64,000 nt of DNA from assembly GCA_017475745.1 (NCBI GenBank), contig JAFVEZ010000018.1, positions 1-64,000 of the forward strand, written 5' to 3'. Shown here in pieces: positions 28,271 to 36,305 of this stretch. The notes under the pieces were generated by a model. That model worked only from the letters and a program-made list of their open reading frames with translations. It had not been told where the DNA came from and ran no database searches. Position 1 is the stretch's first letter. Each line of letters begins with the position of its first letter. A program made the position numbers and the translations under genes. The stretch comes from Selenomonadaceae bacterium. Lineage in GTDB: Bacteria; Bacillota; Negativicutes; Selenomonadales; Selenomonadaceae.

Positions 28271-29323
28271 TTGAAGTATCGCAAAGATTTGGATAAAATG
28301 CCGTCATATGATGGAGTTGAACGTGATTACAGAATTAAAGTCAATGCAAATGAGTGTAATTTAAATCTGCCGCCACTTGTTGAGGAGCGTGTATTATCCA
28401 GGCTTTCGAGGGTGGCTTTTAATCGTTATCCCAACTATGAGTATGATTCGCTTCGCGAACAGATTGCCCGTAATTTTTCCGTAGATGTTGAGCAAATCTT
28501 ACTTGGTGGTGGCTCTAGTGAGATCATTGAGAAGTTATTTTATGCCTTTGGTGGATCGAGTTCAAGCAAAATTGTCTATCCACAGCCTTCCTTCTCGATG
28601 TACAAGATATATGCTAAGGCAGCAGAAGCTCAACCTATAGCCTTTGATCTTGATGACAAATATGATCTTGATGTTGACAATTACATTGCGGTTATTAAGA
28701 AGGAAGAGCCTGCCCTCGCTGTTGTTTGCAACCCTAACAACCCGACCGGCAATGTGTTGACTGTCGATCAGATTGAGGAGATTGCCAAAAGCGTTGACTG
28801 TGCCTTCCTAGTTGACGAAGCCTATGTTGAGTTTTACGGCAAATCGGCAGTCAATCTAGTCAAGAAGTATCCCAATCTGATAGTTGCACGCACCTTCTCG
28901 AAGGCTTACGGTCTCGCTGGTGCGCGTGTTGGCTATATGATTGCCAACAAAGAAGTCACCAAGATGATCGAGAAAACCTACATGCCATATCACATGAATA
29001 GCTTTTCACTAGCGACGGCTGATATTGTCTATCAGATGCGTGATGAATTTGTGCCACGTATTCAGATGATGATTGCCGAGCGCAAAAGAATGAGTGAACA
29101 GCTTAAAAACCTCAAAGGCGTGAAGGTTTATCCGTCAAATACAAACTTCGTACTGATTCACTATGACAAGGCGGTTGAGCTGAATGAGTATCTTGAATCG
29201 CTGAATATCGGTGTTAGAAGCTTCGGCAGTGCTCCAAGACTTGAGAACTGCTTGAGAATCTCAATGGGTACCCGCGAAGAGAATGACGAGTGGTTTGAAG
29301 CAATAAAGAAGTTCAACAAGTAA
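28271..29323 (+). CDS. hisC: Histidinol-phosphate aminotransferase
   Basis: PLP-dependent class I/II aminotransferase of 350 residues for histidine synthesis. Blocks are NANECNLNLPP, LGGGSSEIIEKLFYAFG, VCNPNNPTGNVL, FLVDEAYVEF and the Lys-containing TFSKAYGLAGARVGY, with the final LRISMGTREEN carrying the substrate-binding Arg. Start is TTG 28271 behind AGGAGG. It stands alone, without other his genes. Family members can also act on tyrosine or phenylalanine precursors, so the exact substrate is less sure than the fold. Confidence 0.92.
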   Translation: MKYRKDLDKMPSYDGVERDYRIKVNANECNLNLPPLVEERVLSRLSRVAFNRYPNYEYDSLREQIARNFSVDVEQILLGGGSSEIIEKLFYAFGGSSSSKIVYPQPSFSMYKIYAKAAEAQPIAFDLDDKYDLDVDNYIAVIKKEEPALAVVCNPNNPTGNVLTVDQIEEIAKSVDCAFLVDEAYVEFYGKSAVNLVKKYPNLIVARTFSKAYGLAGARVGYMIANKEVTKMIEKTYMPYHMNSFSLATADIVYQMRDEFVPRIQMMIAERKRMSEQLKNLKGVKVYPSNTNFVLIHYDKAVELNEYLESLNIGVRSFGSAPRLENCLRISMGTREENDEWFEAIKKFNK

Positions 29324-29339
29324 AATAACAAATGCACAA

Positions 29340-29680
29340 TCAAAACCACCGGTTGAACTGGTGGTTTGAACAGTCTCTATAAGGGGCAAATACCTGTGGT
29401 AGCACCCTAAAGGGCGCATCAAATGATCTGTCAATCACACTTATTAGACTGCTTTTACTCTTCAAATATCCCATAAACCCTGCAACATTCATGTACGGTG
29501 GAATAGACACCAACATATGGATATGATCCGGACAACATTCAGCTTCGATTATTTCTACCTTTTTCCTCTCGCACAGGGTTCTAAGTATTTTACCAATATC
29601 AACTCGCAACTGTCGGTAAATTACTTGTCTAAGGCGATATGGTATTTACATCTCCACTTACTATGTGATAAATTTTGCAT
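29340..29680 (-). pseudogene. IS200/IS605 family transposase TnpA remnant
   Basis: Reading leftwards from 29680, the frame begins MQNLSHSKWRCKYHIA, the normal start of an IS200-type Y1 transposase. It then breaks at a small deletion that replaces the KYRR region and creates a stop, and resumes in another frame as QVIYRQLRVDIGKILRTLC, EIIEAECCPDHIHMLVSIPP (with the HUH metal-binding HIH) and FMGYLKSKSSL. Behind this point the catalytic-Tyr half is deleted and the frame runs straight into the element's right-end hairpin. Frame loss plus deletion mean the transposase cannot be functional. Confidence 0.88.
29343..29367 (+). repeat. Subterminal hairpin of the IS200-like remnant
   Basis: AAACCACCGGTT and AACTGGTGGTTT form an inverted repeat with a single G:T pair and almost no loop. 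Such imperfect palindromes are the recognition structures of Y1 transposases at element ends. Confidence 0.75.
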
Positions 29681-29849
29681 ATCAGTCAATAACAAAACCT
29701 ACTGTTATAAAACCATAAGTTATAAGACAAATTCTAAATGAATATGGTAATGTGATTTATATTTATTATTCTAACAAAGAATGTACTCAAGATATAATAT
29801 TGATAGTCTCGACGAAGTGACAACGCCGCTCTTCATTCTTGATCTTAGT

Positions 29850-30106
29850 CCACTGTCAATAGCATTAAAAAATGTTCGGCAATGGCAGGTTTAAAACCTA
29901 TTCGCATACATGACCTGCGTCACTCACATGCAAGTTTACTGATATACAATGGTTTTCCAATAACTTTAATTAGCAAACGATTAGGGCATAAGTCGCCGGA
30001 CATAACTTTAAAAGTTTACTCGCATATGTACAAGGAAAGCGGTAAAAAAGTAGCACAATTTCTGCAAAATGCTCTTGTTGATCAAAATGTGGTCAAAGAT
30101 ATTTAA
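29850..30106 (+). pseudogene. Tyrosine recombinase (integrase) C-terminal fragment
   Basis: The last 85 or so residues of a phage/Tn916-type integrase. IRIHDLRHSHASLL holds the catalytic Arg-x-x-His, LGHKSPDITLKVYSHMY the second His and the nucleophile Tyr. A stop codon at 29846-29848 and the absence of the first Arg/Lys motifs and DNA-binding domains show that the 5' two thirds are gone. It is a relic of an integrated element. No tRNA or att repeat was recognised nearby. The remaining frame could start at ATG 29882 (74 residues), but recombinase activity is very unlikely. Confidence 0.85.
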
Positions 30107-30151
30107 AGAAGAATAATAAATTTAAAAAAGGCTTTGATGGAGGATTTAAAC

Positions 30152-31147
30152 TTGATAGTTTCATGGAATACAACCAATCAGTGCAACATGTACTGCGCTC
30201 ATTGTTATCGCGATGCCGGTTGCAAGGTAGAAGATGAGCTTTCAACCGAAGAAGCAAAGACTCTTTTAAATCAGATTGCCGCGGCTGGTTTTAAGATTAT
30301 GATATTCAGTGGCGGTGAACCACTTATGCGTCCTGATATTTTGGATTTGGTCAAACACGCTGCTCAGTTGAAGTTAATCCCGGTCTTTGGCACTAACGGA
30401 ACTCTAATCACCAAGTCAATGGCAAGAGATTTGAAGGCTGCCGGTGCTAAAGGTATGGGAATCTCTCTCGATTCACTAGACGCCGATAAGCACAATAAAT
30501 TCCGTTCATTCGACAATGCTTGGCAGGGTGCTGTAGAAGGCATGAAGAACTGTCAAGAAGTCGGATTGCCATTTCAAATTCACACGACGGTAATGGATTG
30601 GAATCAACATGAGCTTGAAGCAATGACAGACTTTGCCGTTGAGATCGGCGCCAAAGCTCACCACTTCTTCTTCCTGGTGCCGACAGGCAGAGCTAGGACT
30701 ATCGAGGAGGAATCATTGCGGGCTGAAGCTTACGAGGACGTACTGACACGAATCATGAAGAAGCAACAGACCGTTGACATTGAGCTTAAACCGACTTGTG
30801 CTCCACAGTTCTTGAGAATTGCCGATCAACTTGGTATTCAAACTCGCTTCAGACGCGGCTGTCTTGCTGGTCTTTCCTACTGTATCATCAGTCCACGTGG
30901 CAAAGTCCAACCTTGTGCCTACCTTAACATGGAACTTGGTGATGTTCGTGAGACGCCGTTTGATGTGATTTGGAAGTCAAGCGAAGTGTTGAATAAGCTG
31001 AGAACCTTGCAATATAGCGGCGGCTGCGGAAGTTGTCAGTATAATCACAAGTGTGGTGGCTGTCGGGCGCGGGCAGCTTACTATCACGAAGGTGACTATA
31101 TGGCAGAGGAGCCTTGGTGTCTCTATCATAATCGTAAAGGTTTCTAA
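30152..31147 (+). CDS. nirJ2: NirJ2-like radical SAM/SPASM protein of heme metabolism
   Basis: A 331-residue radical SAM enzyme. C11-x3-C15-x2-C18 (QCNMYCAHC) binds the SAM cluster; IMIFSGGEPLMRPDI and GISLDSLD are the following barrel motifs. The C-terminal SPASM-like region has CLAGLSYC, QPCAYLNMELGDV and CGSCQYNHKCGGCRARA for auxiliary clusters. The sequence is closest in my memory to the NirJ1/NirJ2 and AhbC/AhbD proteins that decorate siroheme-derived tetrapyrroles to heme. GGAGG at 30139-30143 selects TTG 30152. It is convergent with hemZ, which supports a tetrapyrrole role. Whether it acts in heme b or heme d1-like synthesis cannot be decided from the sequence. Confidence 0.8.
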   Translation: MIVSWNTTNQCNMYCAHCYRDAGCKVEDELSTEEAKTLLNQIAAAGFKIMIFSGGEPLMRPDILDLVKHAAQLKLIPVFGTNGTLITKSMARDLKAAGAKGMGISLDSLDADKHNKFRSFDNAWQGAVEGMKNCQEVGLPFQIHTTVMDWNQHELEAMTDFAVEIGAKAHHFFFLVPTGRARTIEEESLRAEAYEDVLTRIMKKQQTVDIELKPTCAPQFLRIADQLGIQTRFRRGCLAGLSYCIISPRGKVQPCAYLNMELGDVRETPFDVIWKSSEVLNKLRTLQYSGGCGSCQYNHKCGGCRARAAYYHEGDYMAEEPWCLYHNRKGF

Positions 31148-31153
31148 AAAATT

Positions 31154-31182
31154 GCCCTACTCGAAATGGAGCAGGGCTTTTA
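31154..31182 (+). terminator. Terminator between nirJ2 and hemZ
   Basis: GCCCTACTC at 31154-31162 pairs with GAGCAGGGC at 31169-31177 with one mismatch, then CTTTTAT. It sits between convergent genes, and the preceding run of A may let it work on both strands. Confidence 0.8.
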
Positions 31183-31190
31183 TATTTGAT

Positions 31191-32642
31191 TTACTCACCA
31201 TTGTAAATCTTATTGAGCAAGGCAGAGCGCTTGTCGATATAATAATCAATATCACGAATGTAAGTTATCAAATCTTTAGCGTTAAAACTAGATTGCAAGC
31301 AGTTGTGTTTGAAGTCAACTACTTTGGTTGTTGCCGCACCGCCAATCCCAAGAATGGTTTGCCGTTCGTCCATGATCTGCACATTGTAGACGCCAATAGC
31401 ACCGTTACGACAATATCCGATGTTTTCAATCTGTCCGCTCATATATCCTTGTCGGTAGAGGTAATAAGGTTCATATCCTGCTTCTCGAATCAGCTTGTCA
31501 GTGATTTTTGCCATCTCACGAACAGTATCATCACTTGGTAAGTTGAAGTCAGACAGAGTATTGACCTCATCATCTAAGTTCATTTGAAGCCTTGAACCGC
31601 GCTTGAGGGCAAGGGCATGTACTGTCACATCATCAGGTTTGAGAGATAAAACCCTCTTAACGCTGTAACGAACGTCCTCAACACTCTCACCCGGCAAGCC
31701 GAGGATTAAATCCATATTGATTTGCCAATCGCTGCCTGTTCTAAGGTCTCCAAAGGCGCGGACTATATCCTCTGGCGTATGACGGCGCCCAATTCTGTCA
31801 AGCGTCCTCTGCTGCATGGATTGAGGGTTGACACTCACCCGCGTGACATTATGTTCCCTCATGGCAGTGATCTTCTCCAGCGTGATAGTGTCCGGCCGCC
31901 CACATTCGACAGTAAACTCAACTACATCTTCGTGATAGAAGGCTTTGCAGACTCTTTCAAGCATTTGATCAAAGAAAGTATCAGGAATACTTGTAGGAGT
32001 GCCACCGCCAATATAGATGCTCTGCACCTTGAAACCATAACGCTCAACTTCAGATTCGGCCGCCGCAATATCCTTGGTTAGAACATTCATAAATTCAGCG
32101 ATCTTCTTCTCGTTCGGTAGGACATTAGATGGAAACGAACAATAGAGACAACGCGTCACACAGAAGGGTATTCCGACGTAGATACTGACAGTCTTAGGCG
32201 TTGAGTTCTGAAGAATAGGTATCTGTCTTACAGCAACTTCCGTCAAAAGTTTTGCTTTGTCTTCACTGACAAGATAGTCATCTTTGAGTCGTTCAATGAG
32301 TTCTCGTTCTGTGAAGTTACCGTTCATTGAGCGGATCCACCTATGAAGTATCTTCGTTGGTCTGACACCATGCATGATACCATAAGGCGCTGGCTCTTTG
32401 CCAAGTTCTCTGACGAATATGGTATAGAGATTACGTTTGACTAGACGGTGAATCTCTGCACCCTCGCGCTCATTTGGATTAATTCTATCGCTTTCGTTGA
32501 ATAATTTACCGTTAATCTCCAGCTTCGTTGAGACGATACCATTCGTCAAGTCATTCTCGATACTCAATTCATTGGTAACCTTAAAGAGAGTCAGGACTTC
32601 ACGCGTGATTTTAACTATAACTTCAGTATCTTCTATCCTCAT
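31191..32642 (-). CDS. hemZ: Oxygen-independent coproporphyrinogen III oxidase-like protein HemZ
   Basis: Radical SAM enzyme of 483 residues, the length of the HemZ class, which has an extra N-terminal domain (residues 1-150, with APYGIMHGVRPTKILHRW). The SAM cluster motif is IPFCVTRCLYCSF. Other blocks are YIGGGTPTS, ECGRPDTI, VSVNPQSM and INMDLILGLPGE. It is thought to oxidise coproporphyrinogen without oxygen; some relatives have other tetrapyrrole roles. The start ATG is one base behind the fur stop, so it is probably cotranscribed with fur. Confidence 0.92.
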   Translation of the reverse strand: MRIEDTEVIVKITREVLTLFKVTNELSIENDLTNGIVSTKLEINGKLFNESDRINPNEREGAEIHRLVKRNLYTIFVRELGKEPAPYGIMHGVRPTKILHRWIRSMNGNFTERELIERLKDDYLVSEDKAKLLTEVAVRQIPILQNSTPKTVSIYVGIPFCVTRCLYCSFPSNVLPNEKKIAEFMNVLTKDIAAAESEVERYGFKVQSIYIGGGTPTSIPDTFFDQMLERVCKAFYHEDVVEFTVECGRPDTITLEKITAMREHNVTRVSVNPQSMQQRTLDRIGRRHTPEDIVRAFGDLRTGSDWQINMDLILGLPGESVEDVRYSVKRVLSLKPDDVTVHALALKRGSRLQMNLDDEVNTLSDFNLPSDDTVREMAKITDKLIREAGYEPYYLYRQGYMSGQIENIGYCRNGAIGVYNVQIMDERQTILGIGGAATTKVVDFKHNCLQSSFNAKDLITYIRDIDYYIDKRSALLNKIYNGE

Positions 32643-32643
32643 A

Positions 32644-33105
32644 TCAATCCTGCATTGCTTCGTGACACTCTTTGCAGTAACCGAAGAACTTTACCTCATG
32701 ATTCAAAATCTCAAAGCCGGACTTCTTCGCGATCTCCGCTTCCAACTCATCAAGCTTATCCTCATTAAACTCAATAACCTTGCGACACTTCATACAGATT
32801 AAGTGGTGGTGCCTGTGAGAGTAAGGTTTTGTGGTGTTGAGTTCATAGCGAGTACAACCATCACCAAACTCAATATTCAGCAAAATATTCAAGCTTCCCA
32901 AAAGTTCCAAACTTCTGTAGACTGTGGCAAGCCCAATCTCTGACTTGTTGTTACGAAGAATACCGTGCACGTCTTCTGCACTCAAGTGATGCTCGCCAGG
33001 TTGGTCAAGAAATACTTGCAAAATCTCACGTCGCTGTTCAGTCATCTTGTAGCCTTTCTCTTGGAGCCGATACCGTAAATCTCCGATGTTGAACTTATTC
33101 GCCAT
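32644..33105 (-). CDS. fur: Fur family metal-responsive transcription regulator
   Basis: A 153-residue repressor with an N-terminal winged helix (YKMTEQRREILQVFL; GLATVYRSLELL) and a metal-binding dimer domain with HRHHHLICMKCRKVIEF and a second CKEC pair, which with CMKC forms the structural zinc site. Fur, Zur and PerR are hard to tell apart from sequence; the His-rich HRHHH run is usual for Fur. AGAGGAG precedes the ATG. It heads fur-hemZ, which would link metal status to heme synthesis. Confidence 0.93.
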   Translation of the reverse strand: MANKFNIGDLRYRLQEKGYKMTEQRREILQVFLDQPGEHHLSAEDVHGILRNNKSEIGLATVYRSLELLGSLNILLNIEFGDGCTRYELNTTKPYSHRHHHLICMKCRKVIEFNEDKLDELEAEIAKKSGFEILNHEVKFFGYCKECHEAMQD

Positions 33106-33129
33106 AACTTTTATCTCCTCTAAATTTAA

Positions 33130-35358
33130 TTAATCGTCAGATAATATTTTTTCTATCGGACGCGAAACACTATAGACTTCTTCAAGCCTTCGCATTTGAT
33201 TCATTAACTTGGAGACTTGATCTGCGTCCTTCACATATACCACCAAGTCGATTGTTGAAGTCTTGTTACTCTTGTTGGGCGCTGCATGGACGGAGTGGAT
33301 ATTCAGCTTCATTTCTGCCGGCATTGCTAGGAGCTGCGAGAGTACACCACTCTTGTCGTTACAGACAATCTCGATCTCAACAGTATAATCACGATCAACG
33401 TCAACGTCCCAGCTTACCTCAATCATTCGTTCAATGTCAGTGCCGGAGAGGATATTTGGGCAGTCTGCGCGGTGAACGGAGACGCCTCTGCCGCGGGTAA
33501 TGTAGCCTGCAATCGGATCACCTGGAATCGGGTTGCAACACTTTGCAAGTCTCACAAAGAAGCCACTCTCACCCTCAACGAGAATACCATGGCTTGTCTT
33601 GCGCTGATTGCCACTCTTCGGGCGCTGTTTTATCTCAGACAACAATGCAGAGACTTCCGGCGTTGTTTGCGCCTTGATCTCTTTGTTGTGTATTTCGACG
33701 AGTTTAGTAATAATGCCCTGGATAGCAACGCCGCCGTAGCCAAGCGCAGCAAGAAGGTCCTCTTCGCTGGCGATGTTGAGTCGCTCGGCAACTTCAGCAA
33801 GACGATGTTCCTTGAGTAGTTCTTTCGGTGAATAGCCGAACTTCTTGATCTCGCGCTCAATCATCTCATGGCCGCTTTGGATATTCTCTTCGCGATTTTC
33901 CTTCTTGAACCATGAGCGGATTTTACTTCTCGTATCCGACGATGCAACTATGTTCAGCCAATCGCGGCTAGGACCGTTGCTGGACTTATTAGTGATAACC
34001 TCAACTATATCGCCATTGTGGAGTTTGTATTCAAGCGGCACGATCTTGCCGTTGACCTTGGCACCGACACAGTGATGGCCAACTTCAGTGTGGACGCGAT
34101 AGGCAAAGTCGATTGGATTAGAGCCTTTGGGTAGAGAGAGAATATCTCCGCCCGGCGTGAAGACAAATACCTCATCACTGAAGATGTCGACCTTCAACGC
34201 TTCAATGTACTCTTTTGGATCGCTTATCTCATCTTGCAGAGCAGCCATGTGATGTAGCCATGCCATCTTCTCATCGAAGCGAGTTGAGGCAGTGACACTT
34301 TTGCCACCAGATTCCTTATACTTCCAATGGGCAGCAACACCGAACTCACTGATTCTGTGCATTGCAAAGGTCCTGATTTGTATCTCAAGTGGATAGCCCA
34401 GCGCCATGACCGTGGTGTGAAGTGACTGATATCCGTTGGACTTCGGCACGGCAATATAATCTTTAAAACGTCCGGGAATTGGTTTCCACTTCGCGTGAAT
34501 GATTCCCAAAACCGCATAGCAATCCTTGACGGTATCAACTAAAATCCTCACGGCGGAGAGGTCGTAAATCTCACCAATATCCTTGTGGTCGCGCATCATC
34601 TTCTTGTAGATGCTATAGAAGTGTTTTGCTCTTCCACTGATTGAAGCATGTATTTCTGAATCATCAAATTCTTCCTCAATCTGTCTAACTGCTTCACTAA
34701 TGAAGTTTTGACGCTCTCTGCGCTTCTGCTTAACGTTCTCGACGAGATCGTAGTAAATCTCCGGCTCAAGGAAGCGCAGACTTAAATCTTCCAGCTCCCA
34801 CTTGATACTGGAGATACCGAGACGATTGGCAAGCGGAGCATAGACTTCCATTGTCTCCTGAGCAATTCTCTTGCGTTTATCTTCGCGCATAAACTTCAAT
34901 GTCCGCATATTGTGTAGACGGTCGGCAAGTTTAATCATGATGACGCGAATATCCTTAGCCATTGCAAGGAACATCTTGCGATAAGTCTCAAGTTGCTGTT
35001 CCTCTTTAGACATGAACGGGATTTTGCCGAGCTTTGTCACACCGTCAATAAGATAGGCTATCTCTTCACCAAACATGTCTTCAACTTCCTCAAGGGTGAA
35101 AAGAGTGTCTTCAACGACATCATGAAGAATGGCAGCAGCAATGGTCTCATCGTCAAGATGCAGCTCTGCAAGTATTTGAGCGACATGCAGCGGGTGACTT
35201 ATATATGCCTCACCGGAAATGCGTGTCTGTCCTCGATGACCTTCAGCCGCAACGAGATAAGCGCGTTCAATCAAATCAAAATCCGCTTTCGGCTGATAAC
35301 TCCTAACCATGTCAATGATGGAGCTTATTGTTACTGGCTTCTTTCCCTTATCATTCAT
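33130..35358 (-). CDS. rel: Bifunctional (p)ppGpp synthetase/hydrolase Rel
   Basis: Stringent-response enzyme of 742 residues. Domains in order: HD hydrolase (ISHPLHVAQIL, ILHDVVEDT, KLADRLHNMRTL), synthetase (KHFYSIYKKM, YDLSAVRILVD, YQSLHTTVM), TGS (VFVFTPGGDILSLPKGSNPIDFAYRVH), a Cys/His region (RLAKCCNPIPGDPIAGYITRGRGVSVHR) and a C-terminal ACT domain. Both the HD and the synthetase motifs look intact, so it can probably make and destroy the alarmone. GGTGAT before ATG 35358 favours this start over a GTG 12 bases upstream. The dtd gene that often follows rel is missing; fur comes next after 24 bases. Confidence 0.97.
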   Translation of the reverse strand: MNDKGKKPVTISSIIDMVRSYQPKADFDLIERAYLVAAEGHRGQTRISGEAYISHPLHVAQILAELHLDDETIAAAILHDVVEDTLFTLEEVEDMFGEEIAYLIDGVTKLGKIPFMSKEEQQLETYRKMFLAMAKDIRVIMIKLADRLHNMRTLKFMREDKRKRIAQETMEVYAPLANRLGISSIKWELEDLSLRFLEPEIYYDLVENVKQKRRERQNFISEAVRQIEEEFDDSEIHASISGRAKHFYSIYKKMMRDHKDIGEIYDLSAVRILVDTVKDCYAVLGIIHAKWKPIPGRFKDYIAVPKSNGYQSLHTTVMALGYPLEIQIRTFAMHRISEFGVAAHWKYKESGGKSVTASTRFDEKMAWLHHMAALQDEISDPKEYIEALKVDIFSDEVFVFTPGGDILSLPKGSNPIDFAYRVHTEVGHHCVGAKVNGKIVPLEYKLHNGDIVEVITNKSSNGPSRDWLNIVASSDTRSKIRSWFKKENREENIQSGHEMIEREIKKFGYSPKELLKEHRLAEVAERLNIASEEDLLAALGYGGVAIQGIITKLVEIHNKEIKAQTTPEVSALLSEIKQRPKSGNQRKTSHGILVEGESGFFVRLAKCCNPIPGDPIAGYITRGRGVSVHRADCPNILSGTDIERMIEVSWDVDVDRDYTVEIEIVCNDKSGVLSQLLAMPAEMKLNIHSVHAAPNKSNKTSTIDLVVYVKDADQVSKLMNQMRRLEEVYSVSRPIEKILSDD

Positions 35359-35493
35359 TACCATCACCACAAAAAATTCTTATTTCCAAATCAAATAAAA
35401 AGCAACATGTATGTTCAATGTTAAAATAATTAAATAAAGATAATTATACTATATTTTTTTTAATAAGTCTATAGCTTTTTGTTCAAATTTACC

Positions 35494-35522
35494 TTGACAA
35501 TACATATATGCAATTATATAAT
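35494..35522 (+). promoter_or_regulatory. Perfect-consensus sigma-A promoter for the secreted orphan gene
   Basis: TTGACA at 35494-35499, 17 bases, TATAAT at 35517-35522. It fixes translation to GTG 35568, because an in-frame ATG at 35508 lies within the promoter itself. Confidence 0.85.
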
Positions 35523-35567
35523 GAATATGTTAATATATGTTTAATTTATGTGTTTGGAGGGATTGAA

Positions 35568-36227
35568 GTGAAAAAGTTGACATGTTTGGTAGCTTTGCTT
35601 ATTGGAATTATCATTACTCAAATACCTTTTTCAAATATTACATTTGCAAAATCAAAGAATACAAATAAAGCAAAAATTGCTATAGTAGTTGTTAGCCCTG
35701 ATGCCACATTTAAAACTAAGGGTTACACTAATCAAGCACGAAAAGACTTTGCCAAAGATAAAAGTAAAAACAAATTTAAATTTATTCCAGATTCAGTCAG
35801 AGGAAGATTTGAAAGAAATAAAAATGATTTTGAACTCTTAGCCGGTAGTGAAATACAAAATAAGTATCACAAATACTGGTTTGACAAAGGCTTTTTACAA
35901 GAAGGTCTACCATCAAAAGAAACTTTAGTGGAATTTGTTCAATATAGTGGCTATGACAAAGTAATTTTCCTGCTTGTGAATAATCCTATTGTAACACAAA
36001 CTGGAACGGTTGGCACAAATATTGCAACACCTACACCTAATGGTGGCTCAACCGGCTCAGTTTTTTATACCAATACATATGAAGCTGCACTTACCATGGA
36101 TGCATTTTTAGTGGATAAAGACAAAATCATCACAACTGCTAATGCTTCGGAGGTTAAAGGTGATAAATGGTCGGCTTTTAAAAAGTGCGTTCGTTCCATA
36201 TGCAGCGAAATTTATTCTTTGCTATAA
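35568..36227 (+). CDS. Secreted protein of unknown function, AT-rich gene
   Basis: A 219-residue protein with a clear signal peptide (KKLTCLVALLIGIIITQI, then NITFAKS). The mature part opens with a strand-like KIAIVVVSPD, followed by a Lys-rich middle (KDFAKDKSKNKFKFIPDSV, RGRFERNKNDFELL), the helix-strand block ETLVEFVQYSGYDKVIFLLV, a Gly/Thr/Asn-rich loop (about PNGGSTGSV) and a last alpha/beta segment. It looks like a small periplasmic alpha/beta domain. I do not recognise it. GTG 35568 follows GGAGG. The gene has its own perfect promoter and terminator, is AT-richer than its neighbours and has no operon partner, which suggests horizontal gain. Confidence 0.7.
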   Translation: MKKLTCLVALLIGIIITQIPFSNITFAKSKNTNKAKIAIVVVSPDATFKTKGYTNQARKDFAKDKSKNKFKFIPDSVRGRFERNKNDFELLAGSEIQNKYHKYWFDKGFLQEGLPSKETLVEFVQYSGYDKVIFLLVNNPIVTQTGTVGTNIATPTPNGGSTGSVFYTNTYEAALTMDAFLVDKDKIITTANASEVKGDKWSAFKKCVRSICSEIYSLL

Positions 36228-36259
36228 TTAATATAGCTCATTAAAGAGTAAAAATATTA

Positions 36260-36286
36260 TACCACATGAATATGTGGTATTTTTTG
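36260..36286 (+). terminator. Terminator after the secreted orphan gene
   Basis: TACCACAT at 36260-36267 pairs with ATGTGGTA at 36272-36279 around a GAAT tetraloop, followed by TTTTTTG. Confidence 0.85.
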
Positions 36287-36305
36287 TTATTGATTTAAAA
36301 GTATA

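Larger units (their letters stand above)
29334..29740 (-). mobile_element. Decayed IS200/IS605 element (MITE-like remnant)
   Basis: The remnant spans the broken tnpA and its ends; outer limits are estimates. The right end is marked by a near-perfect 12-bp hairpin (29343-29354 with 29356-29367, AAACCACCGGTT against AACTGGTGGTTT), preceded on the minus strand by GCCCCTTATAGAGACTG, typical of this family. No tnpB is present. The hairpin lies 20 bases behind the hisC stop and may serve as its terminator. The AT-rich part up to 29740 probably holds the left end; I see no gene there, nor up to 29849. Confidence 0.75.

Noticed and set aside
29882-30106. Functional small integrase
   Set aside because: Only the C-terminal motifs remain; the first catalytic Arg, the Lys region and DNA-binding domains are missing and a stop codon lies just upstream.
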